A stretch of 6,748 nucleotides of DNA from Candidatus Woesearchaeota archaeon (GCA_026394915.1 JAPLZS010000160.1:1-6748); one strand, 5' to 3'; counted from the first letter of the stretch, positions 1 to 5,354 are shown. The notes: generated by a model from the letters alone, not told the origin. Program-made: numbers and translations.

Positions 1-119
1 AGGGTGCTGTCCTTTGCAGTCTTTATCTTATCATCATTATCTTCCTCTTCAGGACTCTCAGATGATGATTTTGATCTCTTTTCTTTCTTCTCCATGAGGT
101 TTGCTATAAGAATTTCCAA
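1..119 (-). CDS. Partial open frame continuing past an in-frame TAA; hypothetical acidic protein
   Basis: After the TAA at 141-143 the same reading frame stays open for 46 codons to the window edge. The part visible begins with a helix-like stretch (ELDIGVLEILIANLMEKK) and then becomes a charged, Ser/Glu/Asp-rich tail (SSSESPEEEDNDDK), similar in acidity to the ORF before the stop. If it is a separate gene, possible starts are TTG at 119 (a GGAG lies two bases before it, which is tight) or ATG at 95 (no ribosome site). It could instead be the second half of one gene broken by a nonsense mutation, or by a sequencing error. I do not recognise the family. The C-terminus lies outside the window. 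Confidence 0.4.
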   Translation of the reverse strand, partial: MEILIANLMEKKEKRSKSSSESPEEEDNDDKIKTAKDST

Positions 120-140
120 TACTCCTATGTCCAGCTCTGA

Positions 141-281
141 TTAGAATTCAGCAGGTTTCTTGTTCATCTCTTCATTATCATCTTCGAGAAGCTCTGGCTG
201 AGGTGTGGATCTATCTTCCTCAAAATCCCTTACAAGATCCAGAATCCTCTCATCATTGATTAAGTTCAATCCAAGCTGCAT
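141..281 (-). CDS. Small acidic hypothetical protein, 46 residues; possibly the 5' part of an interrupted gene
   Basis: ATG at 281 has good start signals: GAGGGGAT (284-291, seven of eight bases of the archaeal consensus GAGGTGAT) just before it, and a TATA-like CTTTAAATA (330-338) that predicts transcription from about 307, giving a 25-base leader. The protein starts with a helix-like segment (LNLINDERILDLVRDFEED) and then turns acidic (LLEDDNEE). It has no cysteines, membrane segment or motif I recognise. It ends at TAA 141-143, but the frame continues open beyond, so this may be the first half of a longer protein. The strong initiation signals argue that translation really starts here. Confidence 0.5.
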   Translation of the reverse strand: MQLGLNLINDERILDLVRDFEEDRSTPQPELLEDDNEEMNKKPAEF

Positions 282-328
282 AAATCCCCTCTTATCATAC
301 CCTGATAAAATCCTAATTTGAACAGGAC

Positions 329-341
329 ATATTTAAAGGTT
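329..341 (-). promoter_or_regulatory. TATA-box promoter for the ORF at 281-141
   Basis: Read leftward this is AACCTTTAAATAT. The TATA centre near 334 puts transcription start at about 307, upstream of the GAGGGGAT ribosome site and ATG 281. The hairpin array begins two bases further upstream, so it lies outside this transcript. Confidence 0.5.
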
Positions 342-342
342 A

Positions 343-458
343 TGCGGACAGAATGTCCGCAGAACTTCAAACGCCAAGCGTTTGTAGTTTATGGAAACGC
401 TTTGCGTTTCCAGAACTTCAAACACAGCAGTGTTTGTAAATTGTTGAAAAATCAACAA
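343..458. repeat. Array of five tandem short hairpins with a repeated 13-base spacer
   Basis: Five perfect inverted repeats follow each other in 116 bases. They are 343-361 (TGCGGACA, loop GAA), 368-384 (CAAACGC, loop CAA), 392-412 (TGGAAACGC, loop TTT), 419-436 (CAAACAC, loop AGCA) and 441-458 (TTGTTGA, loop AAAA). Stems are 7-9 base pairs and loops 3-4 bases. The sequence CAGAACTTCAAAC occurs identically at 360-372 and 411-423, each time joining the end of one hairpin to the start of the next, so hairpins 1-2 and 3-4 look like two copies of one unit whose stems have diverged while still pairing. Hairpin 2 can extend by AACT/AGTT across a T-T mismatch. The array lies between the terminator of the 560-736 gene and the promoter of the 281 ORF. 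Its role is unknown. Confidence 0.85.
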
Positions 459-484
459 CTAATCATTTCAGAAATAAAAAATTC

Positions 485-523
485 AGCAGAATAAAAAAGA
501 ATGATAGAAAAAATAAAAAATAG
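485..523 (-). terminator. Poly-T terminator region after the CxxC-x17-CxxC gene
   Basis: Read leftward, this segment shortly after the stop at 560 has several T-tracts of five or six bases (TTTTTTATTTTTTCT, then CTTTTTTATT). Such tracts are the usual intrinsic termination signal in archaea. No stem is needed and none is obvious here. Confidence 0.55.
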
Positions 524-559
524 ATACGTTCTGGCCTGTCTATATTCTAAAGAATGATC

Positions 560-736
560 TTAGAATTTCTTTCTTTTCATATAGCATTCCTTGCAGAAAA
601 CTGGCTTGCCCTCAGTTGGCTTGAAAGGAACTTCGCATTCCTGTCCGCACTCTGAGCAAGTTGCCTTATGCATCTCTCTTGGTCCGAAATCTCTTCGGAA
701 TCCGCCATCACGGCCGCCTTTGTGGAATTCTCCCAT
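560..736 (-). CDS. CxxC-x17-CxxC domain zinc-ribbon protein, 58 residues
   Basis: The frame from ATG 736 to TAA 560 encodes 58 residues starting MGEFH. A Gly/Arg-rich N-terminus (KGGRDGGFRRDFGPRE) is followed by a zinc-ribbon core with C27, C30, C48 and C51. The gap between the pairs is exactly 17 residues, which defines the CxxC-x17-CxxC domain family; an extra cysteine is at C34. The protein ends in a basic tail (YMKRKKF). The domain is widespread in small uncultured genomes. The basic, Gly/Arg-rich ends suggest nucleic-acid binding, which is an inference. GGAGG at 748-752 is 11 bases upstream, a rather long spacing. Two forward reading frames overlap this region but have no comparable support. 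The gene truncated at the right window edge begins with the same MGEFH. Confidence 0.93.
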   Translation of the reverse strand: MGEFHKGGRDGGFRRDFGPREMHKATCSECGQECEVPFKPTEGKPVFCKECYMKRKKF

Positions 737-818
737 ATTTTTCTTTTCCTCCGATATACTCTATCTTATACAAAGGTTTTTACGCCCTCATATACATTTT
801 TATCTCAAAATTGCGGGG

Positions 819-828
819 ATATATAAAC
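819..828 (-). promoter_or_regulatory. TATA-box promoter for the CxxC-x17-CxxC gene
   Basis: Read leftward this is GTTTATATATC (to 818). It predicts transcription start near 797, giving about 60 bases of leader that include GGAGG at 748-752. A second TATA-like sequence (TTGTATAAG, about 766-774) would give a leader of under 10 bases without that site, so I prefer the upstream box. Confidence 0.5.
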
Positions 829-869
829 CTTTCTAATTGTATATAAAATTTGCATTGGAAAAGCTTTTG

Positions 870-880
870 GTCAAAAAATG
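870..880 (-). terminator. Possible poly-T terminator after the Cys-rich small protein gene
   Basis: Read leftward, a run of six T (CATTTTTTGA) lies about 35 bases after the stop codon at 911. It is a short tract, so confidence is limited. Confidence 0.3.
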
Positions 881-910
881 TCTGAATCACTCACTTTATA
901 CCTCTAAGTT

Positions 911-1120
911 CTATTTATCATACATCGGCTTCAATGTTGATGTCTTCTTGTAACAAAAGGGTGAGTCTCCGAAAGGTTTGCAGAAATCACATGCTTCAGT
1001 CGGTCTTGTGCACTGGCCTCCTCTCTCGTATATTGCCCAGTCAAAAGGCAGGCTCTGGCAGATTATCGCAGTCAGTCTATCCACTTTATTCTGTTTTTGC
1101 ATAAAAACACTGAACAACAT
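911..1120 (-). CDS. Cys-rich small protein, 69 residues, likely metal-binding; function unknown
   Basis: ATG 1120 follows GGTGA with four bases between them, a normal archaeal ribosome site, and an in-frame TAA at 1145-1147 prevents a longer form. A second ATG (residue 7) is possible. The C-terminal half holds four cysteines, C37-x6-C44-x2-C47-x8-C56, in a Gly/Pro-rich setting (GGQCTRPTEACDFC); C21 is separate. Four cysteines in 20 residues suggest one zinc or iron-sulfur site; this is an inference, and I do not recognise a named family. There is no signal peptide or membrane segment. The only promoter I can find (1247-1260) would also transcribe the 31-codon ORF at 1220-1125, so the two may be co-translated. 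Confidence 0.65.
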   Translation of the reverse strand: MLFSVFMQKQNKVDRLTAIICQSLPFDWAIYERGGQCTRPTEACDFCKPFGDSPFCYKKTSTLKPMYDK

Positions 1121-1124
1121 GTTT

Positions 1125-1220
1125 TCACCAACCGCCTGTCCACCTTAGGATTGGTTTTTCTTGTTTCTTGTTTTCCTGCCTTGATCTGGTCGAGATTTTT
1201 GGAGCAAGCCAAATAATCAT
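1125..1220 (-). CDS. Possible leaderless 31-codon ORF upstream of the Cys-rich gene
   Basis: An ATG at 1220 lies about 33 bases downstream of the centre of a strong TATA box (1247-1260), so transcription would begin within a few bases of it. The 31-residue frame is basic (KISTRSRQENKKQEK) and ends WTGGW with a TGA at 1127-1125. That TGA is the end of the GGTGA ribosome site for ATG 1120, leaving four bases between stop and next start. This arrangement would allow translational coupling or a leader-peptide role. The ORF is short and could be chance; I recognise no homologue. Confidence 0.35.
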   Translation of the reverse strand: MIIWLAPKISTRSRQENKKQEKPILRWTGGW

Positions 1221-1246
1221 TGCTATAGTATCTAAATGGGGGCCCT

Positions 1247-1260
1247 GATTTATATATCTT
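1247..1260 (-). promoter_or_regulatory. Leftward TATA promoter for the 1220-911 transcript
   Basis: Read leftward this is AAGATATATAAATC, close to the archaeal TATA consensus. It predicts transcription from about 1226, next to ATG 1220 and about 105 bases before ATG 1120. Together with the rightward box at 1325-1337 it forms a divergent promoter region. Confidence 0.5.
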
Positions 1261-1324
1261 ATCCTTATTTTACGAGAAGTCTTGCTCAGGGGATACCAAA
1301 AGGTTTATTAATAATTGGTTATTT

Positions 1325-1337
1325 TTTATTATAAAAG
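1325..1337 (+). promoter_or_regulatory. Rightward TATA promoter for the radical SAM gene
   Basis: TTTATTATAAAAG centred near 1331 predicts transcription from about 1358 and a 25-base leader to ATG 1383. The leader would begin inside or just before a small hairpin, TCCAAG (1356-1361) pairing with CTTGGA (1368-1373). The hairpin's 3' arm overlaps GGATGG (1371-1376), the only ribosome-site-like sequence before the start. Confidence 0.5.
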
Positions 1338-1382
1338 GGGTGTGCTTTAAGCTGCTCCAAGCTCATTCTTGGATGGAATAAA

Positions 1383-2771
1383 ATGGATAAAACAGGGCCC
1401 TTTGATGAATATGTGGATAGAATAAGACGTTTTTTTGATTTTTATAGGCAAGATAATGTCAAGATTCATCCTGAAGACCAGGAAGTACTTGCCAAAGCCA
1501 GCTCTGAGTTTGAAAGGTTATTGCAGGAAGGAGCTATAGATTCCAGCAATAGATATCCTTTGCTGGATGACAAGAGAGTGTTTCCAGATTTCCATACCTT
1601 CTTGGATTTTTCTGCTTTGCAGAAGAGCATATCAAGATCAGCAGAAGACTTGATGGAAGATGAAGGTATTGACAGAGGTTTAAGCTTTATACTTACAACA
1701 AGATGCCATCATTCTTGTGTGCATTGCCAAGATGATTTAAGTCCAGAGGGATTGGATATTGACTTTGGCTTATTAACGTCGATAGATGATAAATTCTGGA
1801 ATGCCTTCAGCTTTGTTCATATGAGCAATGAATCAGATGCTTTAGCATACCCTTATGATTTATTTGAGGTAGTCAAGCTTCTTTCTGAAAGAGGGATAAA
1901 AAAGATGAGCTTTGACATACGAGCATTCAAGGATGACAAGTCAGGAGAAACATTTGAACGCATCCTGAAGTACGGCCAGAAAGAAGGCATCCATACAAAA
2001 GTTAGGATAAGTTTTGATTTTTATGCTCCTGATGTTTATGCTAATCCTCTAAATCCCAATCTTGAGAAAAGGTTTATGGAAGTTCTCAGTCTAAGTCTGC
2101 CTTTAGCAGATGAGATAACTGTGAATGTAAATGGAAGTTTTAAATATTCAAGATCCCACATCTTTAAGACTCAAAGGTTCTTAAATGATATCCTGCATAG
2201 AAATGGTTTTGCAACGCCATTTAGAGTTGGATATATTCTAGCAGATGATCCAGAAGCAGAGATTGATAGACTAAGTCAGCAGAAGAATGAAAGTGGATTC
2301 AGCGAGTTTGAATTGATGGAGATGATTGGGTTTTGTAACCCCTGTAAGAATTTTGTGCCTTATTATGAACATGAGGGAACAGGCAAGAGGATTGATGTGA
2401 AATACGGGCCTACATTAAATATGGGCCGGTGGAAAAAAGTAAAAGACAAAGGATTAATACAAAATCCTTATGATAGGTTTGTTCCAAGAAATGAGCGCGG
2501 CGCACATATATGCGGAGTGAACTTATCCAGCAGATTTACCCTATATCCGGGAGGCGAAATATCTGCTTGCAACGGAGGTTATGCCAGACGAGTATGCTTT
2601 GCAAATATTAATGAGGGGTATGATAATTTTGTTGAGCAATACCAGCAAGTCTTAAAATCCCTTAATCAATTTTATCAACAGAAATTAGGTCAGATAATGC
2701 AAGGCAAGCAAAATACTTGGTTGTGTGAAATGCCTGACTTGTATGACAAAATTTTTGAATTTAAAGGATAG
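1383..2771 (+). CDS. Radical SAM domain protein with extra C-terminal Cys clusters
   Basis: The 462-residue protein carries the classic radical SAM motif CHHSCVHC at C108, C112 and C115 (CxxxCxxC), which binds the [4Fe-4S] cluster that cleaves S-adenosylmethionine. SNESDALAYPYD (148-159) sits where radical SAM proteins have their GGE-like SAM-binding segment. After the barrel there are further cysteines: C318-x2-C321, C377, C396, C405 and C448, with GPTLNMGR (342-349) and CNGG (396-399). This layout resembles a SPASM or twitch auxiliary-cluster domain, though I cannot assign it with confidence. The first 95 residues are an unfamiliar helical N-terminal extension. SPASM-type enzymes often modify peptides, but no precursor peptide or partner gene is evident beside it, so the substrate is unknown. 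The protein is cytoplasmic, with no signal or membrane segment. Confidence 0.92.
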   Translation: MDKTGPFDEYVDRIRRFFDFYRQDNVKIHPEDQEVLAKASSEFERLLQEGAIDSSNRYPLLDDKRVFPDFHTFLDFSALQKSISRSAEDLMEDEGIDRGLSFILTTRCHHSCVHCQDDLSPEGLDIDFGLLTSIDDKFWNAFSFVHMSNESDALAYPYDLFEVVKLLSERGIKKMSFDIRAFKDDKSGETFERILKYGQKEGIHTKVRISFDFYAPDVYANPLNPNLEKRFMEVLSLSLPLADEITVNVNGSFKYSRSHIFKTQRFLNDILHRNGFATPFRVGYILADDPEAEIDRLSQQKNESGFSEFELMEMIGFCNPCKNFVPYYEHEGTGKRIDVKYGPTLNMGRWKKVKDKGLIQNPYDRFVPRNERGAHICGVNLSSRFTLYPGGEISACNGGYARRVCFANINEGYDNFVEQYQQVLKSLNQFYQQKLGQIMQGKQNTWLCEMPDLYDKIFEFKG

Positions 2772-2959
2772 TGCATTTAATAAGGGATTCTGAATAGGCG
2801 CTTATTCTTAGTCACGTCTTCATCAAATAAATGATTATCTCGAACATTGTATTAATCCAGTAAAATCTTGATGAAATCAGGCGAGAAAGTTCGTAAAGGC
2901 AGATGTTTATGGAGTCATTTAAATCTTTTTGGATTGGCCTATCTCATGCTATCGTCGTA
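2772..2959. other. Convergent intergenic region with a long-spaced inverted repeat
   Basis: The radical SAM gene and the Tat-signal gene converge on these 188 bases. They contain GAATA/TATTC flanking a 6-base loop (2791-2806), and TTCATCAA (2819-2826) matched by TTGATGAA (2868-2875) 41 bases away. There is no clear poly-T terminator on either strand and no credible gene; forward ORFs beginning here are shadows of the leftward gene. Confidence 0.4.
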
Positions 2960-4015
2960 CTATCTCGCATCTTTTATCCTCGCAGTAAACCCGTCAGGGC
3001 CCTCTTCTCTCCAAACCCTGAATCCTTCGCTCACTCCTTTCTTTCTCATCCATGCAAGCGCCGGCTCTACCAATGCATACATCTCATTCTTTTTGTATGT
3101 GCCTGCAATCTTGTCAATAAAATGCATTCCGTTCGGGACACTGAGCTTTTCAACTGCCCTTTCTGAAATTATCCTCGCTGCTGCCTCTGATATCGCTTCG
3201 CTTGCATATCTTGACTCTATAGGTTTGACGGAATATATCTGGTCTGCGGTCTCTTTTGTCACATAAAGCATAATGATCTCAGAATACAATGCAAGCAGAA
3301 GATTGCTGTTTGCAGGGGCGCATATGAACCAGTAATTGAAATCATTTGAACCCTTATTCCACTGCGACACGAACCTGCCGCCTTCATCTGAGCCTGTTTC
3401 AGTGTACTTCATGCTCTCTCTGCTGTCTTCACTGTTCACAAGGATCGCCTCAATGATTTCGTAAAAGGCATGCCCGAGGAAAACTCTCCTGTCATAACTA
3501 TTGCTGAAATCATCTTCCTTGCTGACAGGCGTCCATCTGATCCATCTTCTCTCCAGCTCTGGAAGGCTCTCCAGAAGAAATGAGTAAGCTTTCCTTCCAT
3601 AATCTTCTGCTGATGCTGCGGCATCCTCTCTTGCAGGCAGGCAATAGAGTTGCGTCTTTGCATAAAGATCATAATCCCCTTCAATGAGCTTTTTATCAAG
3701 CACCGCTTCTTGCAGGTGAGGCTGAAGCAGTGTTTCAAGCCTTTTGTATGCAAATGATCCTGAAGGGATATCCACAATAGGCCCCAATCTAGGATAAGAT
3801 TTCTGTAATTCTTCTGCAGGGATTTTAGGAATCGGTCTTAGAGCGGGATCTATCAAGAATGCCCAGGGATCATAACTGAATCTTGGATGATTTTTCAGCA
3901 ACGCAATTGCAGATGTTGCAGCCATGCCTGTGATGAAACTCCTTCTTCCGAATATGCCCGGTTCTAGATTTTTCTTGGTTTGCATGTTTTGTATATACTC
4001 GATGCACATACTCAT
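2960..4015 (-). CDS. Tat-signal secreted or membrane-anchored protein of unknown function
   Basis: The protein has 351 residues from ATG 4015, or 341 from ATG 3985. FGRRSFITG (R24, R25) followed by an uncharged stretch to L40 fits the twin-arginine export motif RRxF plus a hydrophobic core. It should therefore be exported folded across the membrane, perhaps remaining anchored since no clear cleavage site is visible. The mature part is soluble-looking and rich in aromatics and charged residues (RRWIRWTP; SDEGGRFVSQWNKGSNDFNYWF). Only three cysteines are present, and I see no catalytic signature or known family. Tat export usually serves cofactor-containing or early-folding proteins. Starting at residue 11 gives a more typical Tat n-region (MQTKKNLEPGIFGRR), and each start has its own TATA box. 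Forward ORFs across this gene are shadows. Confidence 0.85.
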   Translation of the reverse strand: MSMCIEYIQNMQTKKNLEPGIFGRRSFITGMAATSAIALLKNHPRFSYDPWAFLIDPALRPIPKIPAEELQKSYPRLGPIVDIPSGSFAYKRLETLLQPHLQEAVLDKKLIEGDYDLYAKTQLYCLPAREDAAASAEDYGRKAYSFLLESLPELERRWIRWTPVSKEDDFSNSYDRRVFLGHAFYEIIEAILVNSEDSRESMKYTETGSDEGGRFVSQWNKGSNDFNYWFICAPANSNLLLALYSEIIMLYVTKETADQIYSVKPIESRYASEAISEAAARIISERAVEKLSVPNGMHFIDKIAGTYKKNEMYALVEPALAWMRKKGVSEGFRVWREEGPDGFTARIKDAR

Positions 4016-4025
4016 TTTATAAATC
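4015..4025 (-). promoter_or_regulatory. TATA box placed for the downstream start (ATG 3985) of the Tat gene
   Basis: Read leftward this is GATTTATAAAA, a better consensus than the upstream box. Its centre near 4020 predicts transcription from about 3993, eight bases before ATG 3985. A transcript from it would lack ATG 4015. Confidence 0.45.
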
Positions 4026-4040
4026 TTTTTATTTTGATTA

Positions 4041-4050
4041 CTATAAAGTG
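4041..4050 (-). promoter_or_regulatory. TATA box placed for the upstream start (ATG 4015) of the Tat gene
   Basis: Read leftward this is CACTTTATAG. It predicts transcription from about 4018, making ATG 4015 nearly leaderless. An inverted repeat TAAAGTG (4043-4049) / CACTTTA (4073-4079) spans the area just upstream and could be a regulator site. Confidence 0.4.
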
Positions 4051-4111
4051 GTGTTTAAATTCACGACCCACTCACTTTAGGCTGTTCTTTTTGGTTCGTT
4101 AGTGTATCCTG

Positions 4112-4213
4112 CCGACAGTTGTCTGTATTTTATCGTTCTGTATAATCCCGACAACATTATGCTATTTTGTAGAGTTCTATCATAATAATAGTCCGACAGC
4201 GTTATGGCATTTT
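4112..4213. repeat. Three spaced copies of a CCGACA...ATTTT motif upstream of the Tat gene
   Basis: Related sequences start at 4112, 4148 and 4193. The second and third (4148-4168 and 4193-4213) match at 17 of 21 positions: both begin CCGACA, have TTATG in the middle and end ATTTT. The first (4112-4131) keeps CCGACAG and TATTTT but differs in the middle. The spacings are 36 and 45 bases. They lie about 100-200 bases upstream of the Tat gene's promoter, and could be operator-like sites or a decayed repeat. This 274-base gap (4016-4289) contains no credible gene. Confidence 0.55.
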
Positions 4214-4263
4214 TAATTGTTTCAAAACTGGAAGATTCCAAATTAGATAATAATATAATCCCA

Positions 4264-4279
4264 CAAAAAAGAAAAAGCG
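4264..4279 (-). terminator. Poly-T terminator after the winged-helix regulator gene
   Basis: Read leftward, CGCTTTTTCTTTTTTG begins about ten bases after the stop at 4290. Two long T-tracts directly after a stop codon are a typical archaeal termination signal. Confidence 0.6.
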
Positions 4280-4289
4280 CTAAGAAGTT

Positions 4290-4874
4290 TTAAGCCTCTA
4301 TAAGAGGTTTCTGCTCAGTTTCAGGGATATCTATTTCCTCTGCTTCCATATTCTCTACATTAGATCTTTTGTCAATCTGGTTTATTTTCTGCGCTTCGCT
4401 TATTTTTTCATTCTTGACAGATCTCTGCAGCTCCCTGATAAGCGTCATTGTTGTATTGAGATTCGCTTGTATTGCAGAAATGCTCCTCTCAAATGCCCTT
4501 TCCAGCGTCGGGCCATTCAGCTTGTAGCCGATTATGACTTTTCCATCATTGACAAAGCTTGTCTTTGCAATAAGGCCTAATTCTGTCCATCTTCCGAGGT
4601 AATCATACATTGTCTGCCTGGATATGCCTGCAAAAAGCCCCATATCCTCGACTGTCATTATGGACAGCTCTGGCTTTTTCTTCCTGTAGGCCTGCTTGGA
4701 CCTCTCGTAAAGCTCGAGAAGCACATGGTGCATCCTATCTGTCGATCCTTTTTTCCTAGGCAAAAGACCTGTCCTGCTGAGTATAACATTTGCAAGATCA
4801 TCTGAACTTGGGTTCAGGCCTGGCTCAAAATTTGTCAGTATTATTTTTGTGTCTGCGAAGGTGTTCACCTCCAA
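4290..4874 (-). CDS. Winged helix-turn-helix DNA-binding protein
   Basis: Residues about 74-100 (TVEDMGLFAGISRQTMYDYL and following) form a clear helix-turn-helix, with AGIS at the turn. A beta-wing follows (AKTSFVNDGKVIIGYKL, 103-119). A long helix (122-160, LERAFERSISAIQANL... RELQRSVKNEKIS) is likely a coiled-coil dimer interface, and the tail is acidic (NMEAEEIDIPETE). The N-terminal motif NFEPGLNPSSDDLANVIL and KKGSTDRMHHVLLELYERSK match, from memory, a conserved DPANN regulator type; I know no assigned function. The start is uncertain. TTG 4874 is the longest form, because a TGA precedes it in frame, but the perfect Shine-Dalgarno GGAGGTGA (4872-4865) overlaps that TTG. GTG 4868 is the other candidate. 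It has its own promoter and terminator. Confidence 0.88.
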   Translation of the reverse strand: MEVNTFADTKIILTNFEPGLNPSSDDLANVILSRTGLLPRKKGSTDRMHHVLLELYERSKQAYRKKKPELSIMTVEDMGLFAGISRQTMYDYLGRWTELGLIAKTSFVNDGKVIIGYKLNGPTLERAFERSISAIQANLNTTMTLIRELQRSVKNEKISEAQKINQIDKRSNVENMEAEEIDIPETEQKPLIEA

Positions 4875-4883
4875 GGGTCTTGT

Positions 4884-4934
4884 TCCTTGATCCCGCCATC
4901 AAGGACTACATCCTCACTTCGCTCGGAGTAGTCC
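4884..4934 (-). promoter_or_regulatory. Two overlapping hairpins in the leader of the winged-helix gene
   Basis: In the predicted leader RNA, GGACTAC/GTAGTCC (4934-4928 with 4909-4903), extended inside by TCC/GGA, forms one stem around a purine-rich loop. TCCTTGAT/ATCAAGGA (4905-4898 with 4891-4884) forms a second perfect 8-pair stem with a 6-base GGCGGG loop. The two stems share the three bases 4903-4905, so they cannot both form completely. They end 12 bases before the GGAGGTGA at 4872-4865. This suggests leader-level regulation or a repeat-derived element; neither is proven. Confidence 0.6.
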
Positions 4935-4982
4935 GAATAACTTTGGAATTGGTTCAAGTTAATATAGAAATTTGCGCATTTT

Positions 4983-4995
4983 GCTTTATAAGCCT
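4983..4995 (-). promoter_or_regulatory. TATA promoter for the winged-helix regulator gene
   Basis: Read leftward this is AGGCTTATAAAGC. It predicts transcription from about 4962 and a leader of about 88-94 bases, unusually long for this window, which holds the two hairpins at 4884-4934. Confidence 0.5.
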
Positions 4996-5038
4996 TTGGG
5001 AATTTCCCGACAAATTGCAGAAATAAGCCAGTAATCTT

Positions 5039-5293
5039 TCAGTGTTGATTAAAGGTTTTAGCACTAGTCTTTCTTGTATCATTCAGATCTGATCTGCTGA
5101 TATAATCAACTTTTCTAAGCTCATCCATAACACCTATTGCGTCTTCAATAGTTCTAAAACTTAATGAGACATTGCCCTTATCAGGTTTTTTATGAGTAAC
5201 CACCTTCAATGGGTTATAACCTTTAGCAAGATCTCTCAGCTCATCAGAATGGTCTTCTCTCTTTCTCTTGTGATGTATATCAATAGTGTACAT
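5039..5293 (-). CDS. Small basic hypothetical protein, 84 residues
   Basis: ATG 5293 is about 26 bases from the centre of a strong TATA box (5311-5325), so it should be leaderless. The protein is highly charged: a basic N-terminus (HHKRKREDH), then an alternating stretch (GNVSLSFRTIEDAIGVMDELRKVDYI, written here as segments GNVSLSFRTI and EDAIGVMDELRKV) that could be beta-alpha-beta, and a polar tail. It has no cysteines and no signal peptide. The fold could suit nucleic-acid binding, but this is a guess and I recognise no family. The codons near the stop contain one copy of a 15-base direct repeat whose other copy lies upstream of the promoter (5355-5369), so the two copies bracket nearly the whole gene. 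Confidence 0.65.
   Translation of the reverse strand: MYTIDIHHKRKREDHSDELRDLAKGYNPLKVVTHKKPDKGNVSLSFRTIEDAIGVMDELRKVDYISRSDLNDTRKTSAKTFNQH
5053..5067. repeat. 15-base direct repeat, left copy
   Basis: AGGTTTTAGCACTAG occurs here, inside the last codons of the leftward 84-residue gene, and again identically at 5355-5369. The copies are 302 bases apart and share no further match on either side. An exact 15-base match within one window is unlikely by chance but not impossible. Confidence 0.7.
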
Positions 5294-5310
5294 ATCATAT
5301 TGCAGAAATC

Positions 5311-5325
5311 AATTTATATATAATT
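5311..5325 (-). promoter_or_regulatory. TATA promoter for the 84-residue protein (leaderless)
   Basis: Read leftward this is AATTATATATAAATT. Transcription would start at about 5293, the A of the ATG. It is divergent to the promoter at 5376-5385. Confidence 0.6.
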
Positions 5326-5354
5326 CTTTTGCTGAATACGTAACATATCTTCAG

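Noticed and set aside
343..458. CRISPR array
   Set aside because: There is no constant repeat of typical length with unique spacers; the units are variable palindromes, and no cas genes are present.
591..846. Two forward ORFs of 81 and 61 codons
   Set aside because: They lie antisense across the CxxC-x17-CxxC gene, which has a recognisable domain, a promoter and a terminator. Neither forward ORF has a start signal.
2868..3266. Forward ORFs of 132 and 87 codons
   Set aside because: They are antisense shadows of the Tat-signal gene; the hydrophobic composition comes from reading the opposite strand.
3436..3777. Leftward 113-codon ORF
   Set aside because: It is an alternative frame inside the Tat-signal gene with no promoter or ribosome site of its own.
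888..4079. Shared CACTCACTTTA at 888-898 and 4069-4079
   Set aside because: An 11-base match is expected several times by chance in a window of this size, and the contexts differ.
4790..5026. Forward 78-codon ORF
   Set aside because: It is antisense to the start and leader of the winged-helix gene, and its codons run through the leader hairpins.
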